The notes beneath the pieces were generated by a model that was given only the letters and a program-made list of their open reading frames with translations, was not told the origin of the DNA and made no database searches. This document shows, piece after piece, positions 8,621 through 17,417 of a stretch of DNA of 26,519 bases; position 1 is the stretch's first letter; the number at the start of each line of letters is the position of its first letter. This DNA comes from LMEP-6097 sp049314535. GTDB taxonomy: Bacteria; Cyanobacteriota; Vampirovibrionia; LMEP-6097. The stretch lies in contig JBMOEX010000019.1 of assembly GCA_049314535.1 (NCBI GenBank), positions 1-26,519 on the forward strand. The letters are read 5' to 3'. A program made the translations under genes and the position numbers.

Positions 8621-9781
8621 TTAATAAACCACCACGGACCGAATACTCTTCCCAGCGTTCATTAACTCAAAAGCCTTATTAATATCTTCAAGTGGCATAG
8701 TGTAACTGATCATGTCATCAAGATTAATTTCATTTGACATATATTTATCTACAAAGCTAGGTAATTCTGTTCGTCCCTTCACGCCACCAAAGGCAGACCC
8801 ACGCCAAACTCTGCCCGTCACTAACTGAAAAGGTCTAGTAGAAATCTCTTCACCTCCAGCAGCGACACCGATTATAATCGACTCACCCCAACCTTTATGG
8901 CAGCATTCTAAAGCTTGACGCATAAGTTTTACGTTGCCGACACACTCGAAAGAATAATCGACACCACCATCTGTGAGCTCTATAATTTGATCGACTATAT
9001 TTTTTTCTAGAGACCGCTGCTCTAATCGAGCTTCTGCGTTTTCGTCATCTTCACCATGAGGGACATTAGGATTCAGGCAGTGAGTAGCACCGAATTTCTC
9101 TGCTAAAGAAAATTTATCAGGGTTAATATCTATAGCGATAATCTTTCCAGCCTGAGCCATTTTAGCGCCTTGAATTACAGAAAGCCCGATACCTCCTAAA
9201 CCAAAAACCGCTATATTAGAACCAGCTTCCACCTTCGCCGTCTTTAAAACCGCTCCGATACCAGTAGTCACCCCACAACCAAGCAAGCATACTTTTTCTA
9301 AAGGCGCTTTAGGATTTATCTTCGCTAAAGCTATTTCTGGCACTACTGTATATTCAGCAAATGTCGAAGTACCCATATAGTGATAAATCGTTTTACCATT
9401 TTTAGAAAAGCGTGAAGTACCGTCTGGCATTAGCCCCTTGCCTTGAGTAGCTCTAATTCTTTGACAGAGATTAGTTTTACCAGACTCGCAGAATTTACAT
9501 TCACCGCACTCTGGCGTATACAGAGGAATTACATGGTCACCTACTTCTAGACTGCTAACCCCTTCACCGAGCTCAATAACGATACCAGCTCCCTCGTGCC
9601 CGAGAATTACAGGAAAAACACCTTCAGGATCAGCACCAGAAAGCGTGTAGGCATCAGTGTGGCAAACACCTGTCGCTTTAAGTTTTACTAGCACCTCGCC
9701 TCTTCTAGGTGCCTCTAAATCTACCTCTTCTATAGAGAGAGGTTTATTAGGTTCCCAAGCCACAGCTGCACGAATTTTCAT
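8621..9781 (-). CDS. frmA: Class III alcohol dehydrogenase / S-(hydroxymethyl)glutathione dehydrogenase
   Basis: A zinc- and NAD-dependent dehydrogenase of the class III family, which oxidises the spontaneous formaldehyde-thiol adduct and thereby detoxifies formaldehyde. Seen: catalytic zinc ligands C40 (GVCHTD) and H62 (GHEGAG), a third in LLGCGVTTG; structural zinc cysteines C92, C95, C98 and C106; the NAD-binding GLGGIGL loop near residue 196; and the class III end (STRPFQLVTGRVW, FGGVKGRTELP). The 386-residue length is 17 more than the 369 typical of the family. The excess sits at about residues 242-258 (EDDENAEARLEQRSLE) and is encoded by a palindromic repeat insert. No S-formylglutathione hydrolase gene is adjacent. 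The gene is divergent from the next one by 24 bases. Confidence 0.95.
   Translation of the reverse strand: MKIRAAVAWEPNKPLSIEEVDLEAPRRGEVLVKLKATGVCHTDAYTLSGADPEGVFPVILGHEGAGIVIELGEGVSSLEVGDHVIPLYTPECGECKFCESGKTNLCQRIRATQGKGLMPDGTSRFSKNGKTIYHYMGTSTFAEYTVVPEIALAKINPKAPLEKVCLLGCGVTTGIGAVLKTAKVEAGSNIAVFGLGGIGLSVIQGAKMAQAGKIIAIDINPDKFSLAEKFGATHCLNPNVPHGEDDENAEARLEQRSLEKNIVDQIIELTDGGVDYSFECVGNVKLMRQALECCHKGWGESIIIGVAAGGEEISTRPFQLVTGRVWRGSAFGGVKGRTELPSFVDKYMSNEINLDDMISYTMPLEDINKAFELMNAGKSIRSVVVY
9009..9058 (-). repeat. Palindromic coding repeat, short R-module copy, inside frmA
   Basis: Read in the gene's direction it contains GACGAAAACGCAGAA and ends GCAGCGGTCTCTAGA, exactly the right end of the long antiporter copy. 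Only one terminal arm is present: the matching left arm AGAGACCGCTGC is missing. A small GCTC/GAGC hairpin occupies part of the unit. It accounts for the 17 extra residues of the protein. Confidence 0.8.
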
Positions 9782-9805
9782 AAATAATTTACAATATTTA
9801 TCATA

Positions 9806-10258
9806 ATGACATACAGGAGCTTATACGTAATTCTTTTTCTGCTGATAAATATATCAGCGACCGCAGCTAAAGAGCTTCCTCCTGTTTATCTAAATGGCTT
9901 ATTGCTTAACATCGATATAGATAAGCAAGTACAGACTAGCTACGTAAATAATGGTTCAAGCAATACTGATGTCACCAAGAATAATAAAAATAAGACTAAG
10001 ATAAATACTTATCACTATGAAAGTTTAACGCCAGTAACCTCTATCAAAAATACTTACTACTTTGAAATTAAAATAGATGATTTAAAATATCAGACTTCTT
10101 TTACACCGATATGGGGTAATGAAACAGATACCAACTGGGTTATAGGAAAGCCTATTCAAGTAAGACTCAATGACGAGAAAAACCGCCTATACCTTCTTAG
10201 ACCTAATGGGGAAGAGCTTAAAACGAAGATTATAAAGATTACAAACTGCTCTAATTAG
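9806..10258 (+). CDS. Small exported protein of unknown function
   Basis: The 150-residue product begins with a signal peptide (MTYRSLYVILFLLINISATA, cleavage probably just after ATAA), so it is likely secreted or periplasmic. The mature part starts KELPPVYLNG, has a polar Asn/Lys-rich stretch (about residues 50-65) and then beta-rich segments (YYFEIKIDD, PIQVRLNDEKNRLYLL). A single Cys lies near the C-terminus, in TNCSN. I recognise no domain. It lies between divergent frmA and the downstream kup gene, with a 74-base gap to kup, so it may be its own transcription unit. The start overlaps the frmA promoter area. Confidence 0.65.
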   Translation: MTYRSLYVILFLLINISATAAKELPPVYLNGLLLNIDIDKQVQTSYVNNGSSNTDVTKNNKNKTKINTYHYESLTPVTSIKNTYYFEIKIDDLKYQTSFTPIWGNETDTNWVIGKPIQVRLNDEKNRLYLLRPNGEELKTKIIKITNCSN

Positions 10259-10332
10259 GCACATTGTATAATGTTGTTTGGCTCAAATCGGCTTAGTATT
10301 CTCTTAAATTAAATTTTCACTTTAACCTAATA

Positions 10333-12144
10333 ATGCAGTCAAAAAACGATCTAACTAAAATCATAAAATCTCTGGGATTAGTTTTTGGTGATATCGGTAC
10401 CAGCCCAATCTATACCTTAACTGTAATATTTCTGACACTGCAACCGACTCTAGAAAATATTATGGGAGTCGTTTCATTAGTCTTTTGGACTATGACGATA
10501 TTAGTAACCATAGAATATGCTTGGCTTGCCATGAGCCTCGGTAAAGGTGGTGAAGGCGGAACTATAGTTCTCAGAGAAATACTGGTGCCATTTTTAAAAT
10601 CTGGCAGAAGAGTTACCGTCATAGCCATACTAACATTCCTTGGAGTCTCTCTATTAATCGGTGATGGTGTCATTACTCCAGCCATTAGTATTCTCTCTGC
10701 GGTTGAAGGTATTAGACTAATTCCGAGCCTTACTGATATTAGTCAATCTAGCCTTATTTTAATAGCAAGCTTAATTGCGATAGGACTTTTCTATATTCAG
10801 AATAAAGGCACAGAAAAAGTTACAAGTTTTTTTGGTCCGATTATGGCTCTCTGGTTTATTGCACTTACTGTATCTGGTATCGTCTCCATATGTAGCTTCC
10901 CTGAAATTATAAAAGCAATTAACCCATACTATGCAGCTAAATTCCTTATCACTAACGGCTTTGCAGGATTTATTATTCTATCTGAAGTTATTCTTTGCGC
11001 TACTGGTGGGGAAGCCTTATATGCAGATATGGGACATCTTGGGCGCTGGCCTATTATTAAAGCTTGGTCATTAGTTTTCTTTGCACTGTTTATAAACTAT
11101 CTCGGGCAGGGTGCTTTTTTAGCGTTAAATCCAGATAGTAAAAATATTTTATTTGAGATGATAAATAGTGAAGCCCATATTCTTTACATTCCCTTTCTAG
11201 CACTGAGTATCATGGCTTCTATAATTGCTTCACAGGCGATGATCAGCGGCATGTTTTCAGTCGTCTATCAGGGGATAACCACCAAAATCATGCCCATGTT
11301 CAGGGTAGATTACACCTCAACTGAATTTAGAACGCAGATATATATTGGAACAGTAAACTGGTTTCTACTTATATTCGTTTTAGCTGCGATGTTTGTATTT
11401 AAAGAATCTAGTAATTTAGCCTCCGCTTACGGTCTCGCTGTTACTGGAACTATGACTATCACTGGAATAATGATGACTTGGATATTTTTTCTAAGAAAAA
11501 ATATCAATAGAATGTGCATAGCTGGCTTAATCACTTTAATTGACTTAGTTTTTCTTTCATCTAATATGTTTAAGATCCCGTATGGAGGCTACTGGTCACT
11601 GATAATCGCATCTCTACCGCTTGCGATTATTCTTATTTACACGAATGGTCAAAAAAGACTTTATCAAGCCCTTAAACCTATACCAATAGAGAAGTTTTTA
11701 GAAGAGTATATTCCAGCTTACAATGAATTTTATCGAATCAGAGGAACCGCACTATACCTAACTCGTGATGCTAAGAATATCCCTCCATATATCACTAACA
11801 CGATGTTCTGCAATAAGATTATTTATCAAAACAATATATTAATTTCAGCAAGTATCCTAGATGAAGCATTTGGAGTGAAAACTATCTTTACGGGAACTAT
11901 CACAGAAGGTCTTCAGGTTTTAGAAATTCAAATCGGTTACATGGAAGTTATAGACATGGAAACCATTCTCAGGGAAGCTGGCATAGAAGAAAATGTTATT
12001 TTTTATGGTTTAGAAGATATTTTTACGGATAATCCTATTTGGAAAATATTTGCTTTTATAAAAAAGATTACCCCTTCTTTCGTTCAGTTCTATTCCCTAC
12101 CGTCTAATAAATTACATGGCATTATTACTAGGGTTGAAATATAG
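10333..12144 (+). CDS. kup: Kup/HAK-type potassium uptake permease
   Basis: A 603-residue polytopic membrane protein of the KUP family, which imports potassium, probably with protons. Seen: the family N-terminal signature GDIGTSPIY at residues 19-27, the GKGGEGG loop near residue 75, FLGVSLLIGDGVITPAISILSAVEG in the next helices, and about 12 hydrophobic segments in the first 450 residues. A cytoplasmic C-terminal domain of about 150 residues follows. Full length for the family. The stop codon abuts the ATG of the next gene with no spacing, indicating translational coupling with the chromate-transporter-family gene. Together with the CPA2 antiporter downstream, the window holds two monovalent-cation transport genes. 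Confidence 0.95.
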   Translation: MQSKNDLTKIIKSLGLVFGDIGTSPIYTLTVIFLTLQPTLENIMGVVSLVFWTMTILVTIEYAWLAMSLGKGGEGGTIVLREILVPFLKSGRRVTVIAILTFLGVSLLIGDGVITPAISILSAVEGIRLIPSLTDISQSSLILIASLIAIGLFYIQNKGTEKVTSFFGPIMALWFIALTVSGIVSICSFPEIIKAINPYYAAKFLITNGFAGFIILSEVILCATGGEALYADMGHLGRWPIIKAWSLVFFALFINYLGQGAFLALNPDSKNILFEMINSEAHILYIPFLALSIMASIIASQAMISGMFSVVYQGITTKIMPMFRVDYTSTEFRTQIYIGTVNWFLLIFVLAAMFVFKESSNLASAYGLAVTGTMTITGIMMTWIFFLRKNINRMCIAGLITLIDLVFLSSNMFKIPYGGYWSLIIASLPLAIILIYTNGQKRLYQALKPIPIEKFLEEYIPAYNEFYRIRGTALYLTRDAKNIPPYITNTMFCNKIIYQNNILISASILDEAFGVKTIFTGTITEGLQVLEIQIGYMEVIDMETILREAGIEENVIFYGLEDIFTDNPIWKIFAFIKKITPSFVQFYSLPSNKLHGIITRVEI

Positions 12145-13560
12145 ATGTCTGCTAGAAATGTTTCTGTAAGCTCTATCATTTTAGTCTTCTTAAAAATTAG
12201 CTTCACCGCCTTTGGTGGTCACGCCGCTCACCTCGCCATGATGGAAGAAGAAGTGGTTAGAAAGCGTAAGTGGATTAGCCATGAAGAATTTCTAGATATC
12301 ATCAGTGCCGCAAACCTCATCCCTGGCCCCAACTCTACAGAAACAGCACTGCACATAGGTTATAGCCTAGCTAGTTGGAGAGGTTTTTTTGCTGCAGGGC
12401 TTTCTTTTATTACCCCTACTATCATCATCGTTACAGGTGTTGCGATGGCTTACGTTAAATACGGCATGCTGCCTGCAACAGAAAATATTTTATTCTGGAT
12501 AAAGCCCGTCATTATGGCAGTAATTTCACTTGCGATATATCGTTTTAGTAAAACTGCCGTTAAAAATAAATTACTTTTATTAATGCTGCTTCTAGCTTGC
12601 CTTGCTAGTGTTTTTAAAATTACTGAAATTGCAGTTATTTTAGTCATCGGGGTTTTAGTAATGTTCATTAATCTTGGGCGCGTAGCCGAACTCCAATTTC
12701 TGCGTTTTCGTCGTCCTCATGATCCTCATGTAAGCTTGATAAATCAAGCTTGTATTTCCGCTTGCTCGCATATGACATTAATGTCGCATGCTCGGCATCG
12801 CTGGAAATTACCCGTACACTGCGGTCATTCGTCCTCCTCAGCCTTGAACTTGTTCGTTCGGCTAGGCGCCCATCTTTTCCATCAAGCTAATTTTATTAAA
12901 AAAACACTAAGTGACTTTTTAATAAAGTTAAAAAAACTAATAGCCAAAATTTTCAGCCGAGACAAATTTAACTCTATTATTCCTAGCTCCTTTCTACTAG
13001 ATCCAGTTATTCAAGCTAGTTCCTGCACTGTAAGCTGTGATCTTCCAGCTATATTTTTATTCTTTTTTAAAATCAGTGCGATTATTTTCGGCAGTGGTTA
13101 CGTACTCTATGCCTTTCTCTATAACGATTTAGTAGTAAATTATCAGTGGATTAGCCAAGCTCAGTTAATTGATGCTATTGCCATCGGACAGTTCACACCT
13201 GGACCAGTTTTCACCGCTGCGACCTTTATCGGTTATTTACTAGCTGGCGTTCCTGGTGCTTTAATCGCAAGTGTGGGTGTTTTCCTGCCAGCTTTTATTT
13301 ACGTAGCTATCACTTCACCTTTTTTAAGCCAGATGCGTCAATCAAAATCTCTGAGCTTTTTTCTAGATGGCGTAAATGTCGCTTCCTTAGCTTTAATGAT
13401 AGTGGTGTGTTTCAATTTAGCTAGCGCCATGCTCACAAACGCACTAGCTATAAGTATCTTCGTGGTAAGCCTAGGAATTTTATGGCGTTTTAAAGTTAAT
13501 TCAGCATGGCTGATTTTAGTCGCTGCGACTATAGGTTTTATAAAGAGCTTTTGGGTTTAA
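12145..13560 (+). CDS. chrA: ChrA-family (CHR) transporter with 66-residue repeat insert
   Basis: A two-domain member of the chromate ion transporter family, which exports chromate in some bacteria; the substrate here is not proven. Both halves carry the family signature: FTAFGGHAAHLAMM and IPGPNSTETALHIGY in the first, FGSGYVLYAF and FTPGPVFTAATFIGY in the second. The 471-residue length exceeds the usual roughly 400. The excess is residues about 177-243, a Cys/His/Arg/Pro-rich stretch (LRFRRPHDPHV, HMTLMSHARHRW) unlike the rest of the protein. It is encoded by a 198-base palindromic element lying in antisense orientation. The insert falls in the linker between the halves, just after a transmembrane helix (VIGVLVMFINLG), so both halves may still fold. 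The gene starts directly at the kup stop. Confidence 0.85.
   Translation: MSARNVSVSSIILVFLKISFTAFGGHAAHLAMMEEEVVRKRKWISHEEFLDIISAANLIPGPNSTETALHIGYSLASWRGFFAAGLSFITPTIIIVTGVAMAYVKYGMLPATENILFWIKPVIMAVISLAIYRFSKTAVKNKLLLLMLLLACLASVFKITEIAVILVIGVLVMFINLGRVAELQFLRFRRPHDPHVSLINQACISACSHMTLMSHARHRWKLPVHCGHSSSSALNLFVRLGAHLFHQANFIKKTLSDFLIKLKKLIAKIFSRDKFNSIIPSSFLLDPVIQASSCTVSCDLPAIFLFFFKISAIIFGSGYVLYAFLYNDLVVNYQWISQAQLIDAIAIGQFTPGPVFTAATFIGYLLAGVPGALIASVGVFLPAFIYVAITSPFLSQMRQSKSLSFFLDGVNVASLALMIVVCFNLASAMLTNALAISIFVVSLGILWRFKVNSAWLILVAATIGFIKSFWV
12675..12872 (-). repeat. Long palindromic coding repeat (antisense), inside chrA
   Basis: The element is 198 bp (66 codons). Terminal inverted repeats are TGGGCGCGTAGCCGAAC (12675-12691) and its complement at 12856-12872, with one mismatch. 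Read on the minus strand the order is: arm, L module (TTCAAGGCTGAGGAGGACGA..., about 12822-12848), hairpin GCAT-gc-GACATTAATGTC-at-ATGC (12768-12791), hairpin AAGCTTGATTTATCAAGCTT (12732-12751), R module (about 12692-12730), arm. It has no stop codon in the chrA frame although it is inverted relative to the antiporter copy. Confidence 0.92.
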
Positions 13561-13602
13561 AGTATATAGCCAACTATAAGTTTTGCTAAAATGTATTAAT
13601 AG

Positions 13603-14538
13603 ATGCTAGTTAATCCATTTAAAGCTACAGAAAAGCCTAGCAAAACTAGTGGCGAGATAAATTCGTCAGCAAAAACACATTCAAGCATAGAATCCACTGA
13701 CCAAGAGATACACAACTCAATAGCCAACACAAGAGATGCCGCAAGAGGATTAGCAGCAGCTAGCCATAACATTAATGATTCTGAAAGCTTAAATCTAGAG
13801 CTTGACTTAGAGCCAATGAAAAATTATATTTTAGACTTATTAAAAAATAAATCTATTCCAGAAGATACACGCCTAAATCGTTTTAAACGCTCCTTAGTAA
13901 AACCAGATTTAATACAGGGTTTTGAAAAATTAGCTGCCACGAATATAATTCCTTTTCAGAAAACTTTAAAAACCGAGTCGCATAATTTAGGAATTCCATT
14001 AGAAAAAGAGTTTCATGGAGATCCTATTACTTTTAATGGAAAAGAATATAAACTAGATAAAGAACCAACTGAAGATGACAGAAAAGCACACCCTAAAGAT
14101 CCTACCAAATGGGACTGGCGTTATGAGTTCTTCACACCAGAAGATTATGCTAAAGGTCATGGCAAAAGAGTTGCAGAATTTAAGTTTATTGAGGAGATAG
14201 ATCCTATTAGTAAAACTGTTTATGATGAACAGGGATTATTTCCCGTAAGGAGAATAATTTTAAATTTTAATAATCCAGAAAATGAGAAAGAGAATATCCG
14301 TGTTACTTATAATGCGGGTAAATGGTTATGTGGAAATCTGAACTGCACTCGCGGGCTTGAAATCGATATACTCGAAGCGAATAAAAATGGGGATTTAGAA
14401 AAGAAGAAAACTTTTACGGCTTTAGATCCTGCACAAAATAAAAGACGATCTTGGTTAGCTAAGAAAATATTTAGACAGGGGCCTTTCCCAGCACCAGTTT
14501 CATTAAGGGCAGAAAGCTCTAATACTAGGAGAACTTAA
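13603..14538 (+). CDS. Hypothetical protein, 311 residues, polar low-complexity N-terminus
   Basis: The first 65 or so residues are Ser/Thr/Asn/Lys-rich and probably disordered (ATEKPSKTSGEINSSAKTHSS). From about residue 70 the sequence becomes more structured, with a helical stretch (EPMKNYILDLLKNK) and a later mixed domain containing TKWDWRYEFFTPEDYAKGH, VRRIILNFN and a cysteine pair in KWLCGNLNCTRG. The C-terminus is basic (KRRSWLAKKIFRQG, ending NTRRT). No signal peptide, membrane segment or known domain is visible. It heads a plus-strand pair with the next gene, whose apparent ribosome-binding site lies inside this gene's end. Similar N-terminal composition suggests the pair share a role, possibly as secreted or surface effectors, but that is speculation. 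Confidence 0.65.
   Translation: MLVNPFKATEKPSKTSGEINSSAKTHSSIESTDQEIHNSIANTRDAARGLAAASHNINDSESLNLELDLEPMKNYILDLLKNKSIPEDTRLNRFKRSLVKPDLIQGFEKLAATNIIPFQKTLKTESHNLGIPLEKEFHGDPITFNGKEYKLDKEPTEDDRKAHPKDPTKWDWRYEFFTPEDYAKGHGKRVAEFKFIEEIDPISKTVYDEQGLFPVRRIILNFNNPENEKENIRVTYNAGKWLCGNLNCTRGLEIDILEANKNGDLEKKKTFTALDPAQNKRRSWLAKKIFRQGPFPAPVSLRAESSNTRRT
14527..14532 (+). promoter_or_regulatory. Ribosome-binding site pointing to a non-ATG start
   Basis: AGGAGA lies inside the end of the preceding gene. The following open frame contains no ATG for a long way, but ATA (14541) sits 8 bases downstream, at ideal spacing, with the frame open from 14529. The nearest conventional alternative, GTG at 14598, has no such site. 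Confidence 0.45.
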
Positions 14539-14540
14539 TC

Positions 14541-16265
14541 ATAGTTAAACTAGCAGAGCCTAAAACTAACATTATTACTGAAAAGCCTAATCCTTCAGTG
14601 ACACCAAGCCTCCTGAAATCCCAGTCAGCAAATGAAGCCATAGCCTCTTCGAAACCTGACACCAAGCAGGGGCTAGCTAAGGCTACTAAAATCAATTCAC
14701 TAAATAACACTAATAGAGAGCAGCTAGAAAAGCTTATGGCTAAAGAGGCTGACCCTACAGCCATTCCAGAGATTGAGAAGGGTAATGATTCCGTTAATAA
14801 TACTAAATCCCCAGAGGCTAATAAAAATTTTTTTACTAAAAGCATTGAAATAGTTTTTAACACTTTAGATAAACGGCTTTTAAAGCCAATAATTAAACTC
14901 GCACAGCAGATTACTGGCTTTAAAACTAGTAACAAACGGGCTTCCAGCGAAAATGTGGAAGATCCAGAGCAGGCTAAATTAATCCAAGAAATCGCTAATA
15001 AAAAATTAGATTTAAGTAAAGTCAAAGATCCTAAAGAGCGTAAAAGAATAGAAATTTTACAGAAACGTTTAGGGGACGAAGGATTAAAATTAAATGCTGA
15101 AACGAAAGGAGCCTTGGTGGAGATCATTCGTGGAGCTGAGACTAAAGGAGAATTCAATCAAGCAGCTCTGCCAGATTGTTGTAGAGTGGTAGTTAATGAC
15201 AGCGCCGAAATTAAAGCAGCTATTGAACAAACCACTATGAGACTTTTAGATAGGGTAGATAGAGATAATTCTTCTGAAAGCCTAATAGGAACAGAGTCGA
15301 GCCCAGCAGATACAAAAACCTCTTCAAGCCAAAATACACCTGCTAAAACACCTAGCAAATTAGAATCACTTTTAAATACAGTTAGAGAAGATGTTAACGC
15401 AAGATTAGCAGCGGGTAGTTTAACTTCAGCTCAAAGTGAGCTTTTTGATAAATTAATGGCTAATCCAAAGATTCAAAAAAATATTGATGGTTACTATGAT
15501 AGAAGCGGTCCTGAGAAGCTTGCAAATTTTTTCGGTACATTAATAGATCGTGAATTACCTTACTATGAAGGTGGACGAGGTAGTGGAGCAGATTCTTCTC
15601 AGTATGTAGAATGGATTAAGCAGGTGACTACTCAAGAAGGTATGGAAAAAGTAAGTGTCTTGAGCCTTGAGGTAAAAGAAGATCCTTACGTCAAAATAGA
15701 ATTAGAAAGTGGTCCAGAAGGCAGAGAAAAAGCAAATAAGCAAATAAAGGTAGTTCGTCAAATGGACCAGTTAGATCCAAGAATTGAGGCACAAGCAGAT
15801 GAAATTTACGTGCGTTTAGGAACAGAATCTCCAAAATTCAGAGAGGCTGCCAAAGAAAGAAATCGAATCGATCTTTACGGTGAAATAATTGAGGCTGTTC
15901 AAGATAAAAAAACAAGTGAGTTAATCAAAAAATATTCTCCAGAATCAAGCACCGTAAACGACCTTCCAAATATTCAAGCCCAAAATACATTACAGACCAA
16001 TGAAGACAAAAAATTAGAGAATAAAACTGTGCAAGCTGATACCGAAAAATTAGCACCTGCAGATCAAGGTACTGTTGCTGAAAACGCAGGGATTGGAATT
16101 TCGCAACAATGCCTTGAAGCAAAAATAGAAGTAACTACGACAGTAAGTCAAGCACCAAGTAACAATATACTGGCAGAACAAACAAAGAGTCCAGAAATAA
16201 TAGTATCAGCCCAAGAAATTAGCCCTGAAATAAATGATCAAGAGGATAAACTCTTAGCAGCCTGA
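14541..16265 (+). CDS. Hypothetical protein, about 555-574 residues, disordered ends
   Basis: Conventional prediction would start at GTG 14598 (555 residues), but the ribosome-binding site at 14527 and the open frame argue for ATA at 14541 (about 574 residues, beginning VKLAEPKTNIITEKP after the start). The product is rich in Lys, Glu, Ala, Ser and Thr. Long polar regions flank helical segments (PKERKRIEILQKRLGDEG; ARLAAGSLTSAQSELFDKLM) and a central more globular part (NIDGYYDRSGPEKLANFF, ELPYYEGGRGSGADSSQYVEW). A CC pair occurs in LPDCCRVVVN. Residues about 490-506 (from GTG) are encoded by a short palindromic repeat (AENAGIGISQQCLEA). No known domain recognised. Its 3' end overlaps the convergent minus-strand gene by 28 bases. 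Confidence 0.65.
   Translation: MVKLAEPKTNIITEKPNPSVTPSLLKSQSANEAIASSKPDTKQGLAKATKINSLNNTNREQLEKLMAKEADPTAIPEIEKGNDSVNNTKSPEANKNFFTKSIEIVFNTLDKRLLKPIIKLAQQITGFKTSNKRASSENVEDPEQAKLIQEIANKKLDLSKVKDPKERKRIEILQKRLGDEGLKLNAETKGALVEIIRGAETKGEFNQAALPDCCRVVVNDSAEIKAAIEQTTMRLLDRVDRDNSSESLIGTESSPADTKTSSSQNTPAKTPSKLESLLNTVREDVNARLAAGSLTSAQSELFDKLMANPKIQKNIDGYYDRSGPEKLANFFGTLIDRELPYYEGGRGSGADSSQYVEWIKQVTTQEGMEKVSVLSLEVKEDPYVKIELESGPEGREKANKQIKVVRQMDQLDPRIEAQADEIYVRLGTESPKFREAAKERNRIDLYGEIIEAVQDKKTSELIKKYSPESSTVNDLPNIQAQNTLQTNEDKKLENKTVQADTEKLAPADQGTVAENAGIGISQQCLEAKIEVTTTVSQAPSNNILAEQTKSPEIIVSAQEISPEINDQEDKLLAA
16066..16115 (+). repeat. Palindromic coding repeat, minimal R-module copy
   Basis: This 50-base unit contains GAAAACGCAGGGATTGGAATT, enclosed by nested inverted repeats: AAGG (16066) with CCTT (16112), and TGTTGC (16073) with GCAACA (16103). 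The arm sequence and the right flank GCAACAATGCC match the dam copy (GCAACAGTGCC). It is read in the same frame as the other R modules. Confidence 0.75.
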
Positions 16266-17293
16266 TCAGAATTACATCGATAGCAGTTAAAACCTTCTGC
16301 TGGATTAGTTCCTATAGATATACCCTTAGGAGTTAGTTTTTCAGCTAGTGACTTCTGTGCCTCACTAGGCAGACCCATAACTGAAAATTTATTAACATCT
16401 ATAACAGGGTGTAAAATACTCGGAGTAGCCTGTCCATTATTTTTATCAAGTTGATCAAGTTTTCTATGAGCCAAAACGAGACTAGCAAGATCATCAGTAT
16501 GCTCTGGACTTAAATGACTTAGGCTTAGAGTATTGCCATCTGGACTTCTCCTAGTTACTCGATCAGACAACCACTGATCTAAAGGATTTGCTCCAGATAA
16601 TTTAGAATCTAAAGGGAAACCCTTTTCAGCAGAATCTCTCTCCACACCTTTATTTAGACTAGTTGTAATCTCTTGAATTAAATTATCAAACTCCTTTAAA
16701 ATCTTGTCTGAGCTTGAAATATCTAGAACACGATTATTAAAAAGCATTATTGGCTTAGCAGTGTTAAAAGGATTTTCATTTATATCTAAAATCTCTGTAG
16801 GCTTAGTTTTAGTAAATATAAATGTGCCATTTGCATTATCCGCAAGCTCAAAACCAATCAGAGAGCCAAGTTCTTTTAGCTTAGGAACTAAAGCGTTTGC
16901 AAAATTAGCTGCTTTTATAAAATCTTGCTGCTCTGGAGGTGTTTTTTGAGCTAAATTATTCGGATTATTAACCGCATACAATGCTCTATTTATAGGAATA
17001 ATAAGAGCCCCAATTGGGTCTACCATATTAGCAGTATTACCATTAACTAAAATAGATATAGCCCTGCCCAAGACCTCTTTCGTTAATGATTCAACACTAT
17101 TACTCTCTACTTTACTTAAAGCCCCAACCTGCCCTCTTAATTCTTCTTGATTTTTAGTTAAGGTGTTATAACCAGCTTGTACTACCTTAGCTGTATCTAA
17201 CGTAATCCCCTCATACTGAGTGGGAGTTGCTCCTCCCTGTGCACGAAGGTATTTTTCTGAAGGCTGAGTCGTCCTTAATAATTTACTTGGCAT
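16238..17293 (-). CDS. Hypothetical protein, about 351 residues, C-terminal CxxC
   Basis: I choose the ATG at 17293 because an AGGA site (complement of TCCT at 17303-17306) lies 9 bases before it; a TTG at 17329 would add 12 residues. The product is mainly helical and soluble, with an early segment (LDTAKVVQAGYNTLTKNQEELRG), a hydrophobic stretch without clear transmembrane length (MVDPIGALIIPINRALYAV) and a C-terminal cysteine pair, CYRC, seven residues after TNPAEG. No recognised domain. It is the downstream member of a minus-strand pair with the 17418 gene and overlaps the convergent 14541 gene by 28 bases, so no intergenic terminator fits between them. Confidence 0.65.
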   Translation of the reverse strand: MPSKLLRTTQPSEKYLRAQGGATPTQYEGITLDTAKVVQAGYNTLTKNQEELRGQVGALSKVESNSVESLTKEVLGRAISILVNGNTANMVDPIGALIIPINRALYAVNNPNNLAQKTPPEQQDFIKAANFANALVPKLKELGSLIGFELADNANGTFIFTKTKPTEILDINENPFNTAKPIMLFNNRVLDISSSDKILKEFDNLIQEITTSLNKGVERDSAEKGFPLDSKLSGANPLDQWLSDRVTRRSPDGNTLSLSHLSPEHTDDLASLVLAHRKLDQLDKNNGQATPSILHPVIDVNKFSVMGLPSEAQKSLAEKLTPKGISIGTNPAEGFNCYRCNSDQAAKSLSS

Positions 17294-17417
17294 AAGCTTA
17301 TATCCTACTATAGACTTCAAGGGTTCCAAAAAAACGTAATAATATATTCAAGAATTAAGAAAAGCATGAATATTAAAAGAGCTAATAATAAATCCTTTTC
17401 CTATTCAGATAAATTTA

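Noticed and set aside
10267..10272. TATAAT box as the kup promoter
   Set aside because: No -35 element lies at acceptable spacing; the nearest TTACAA is 22 bases away. In AT-rich DNA a lone TATAAT is not evidence.
12675..12872. chrA as a pseudogene because of the odd Cys/His/Arg-rich stretch
   Set aside because: The frame is intact through the insert, both family halves are complete, and the stretch is fully explained by an in-frame repeat element in the inter-domain linker.
14525..15157. A 210-codon minus-strand open frame opposite the large hypothetical gene
   Set aside because: It is antisense to a longer frame with its own ribosome-binding site. Its Ser/Leu-rich composition is what reverse translation of Lys/Glu/Ala-rich codons gives.
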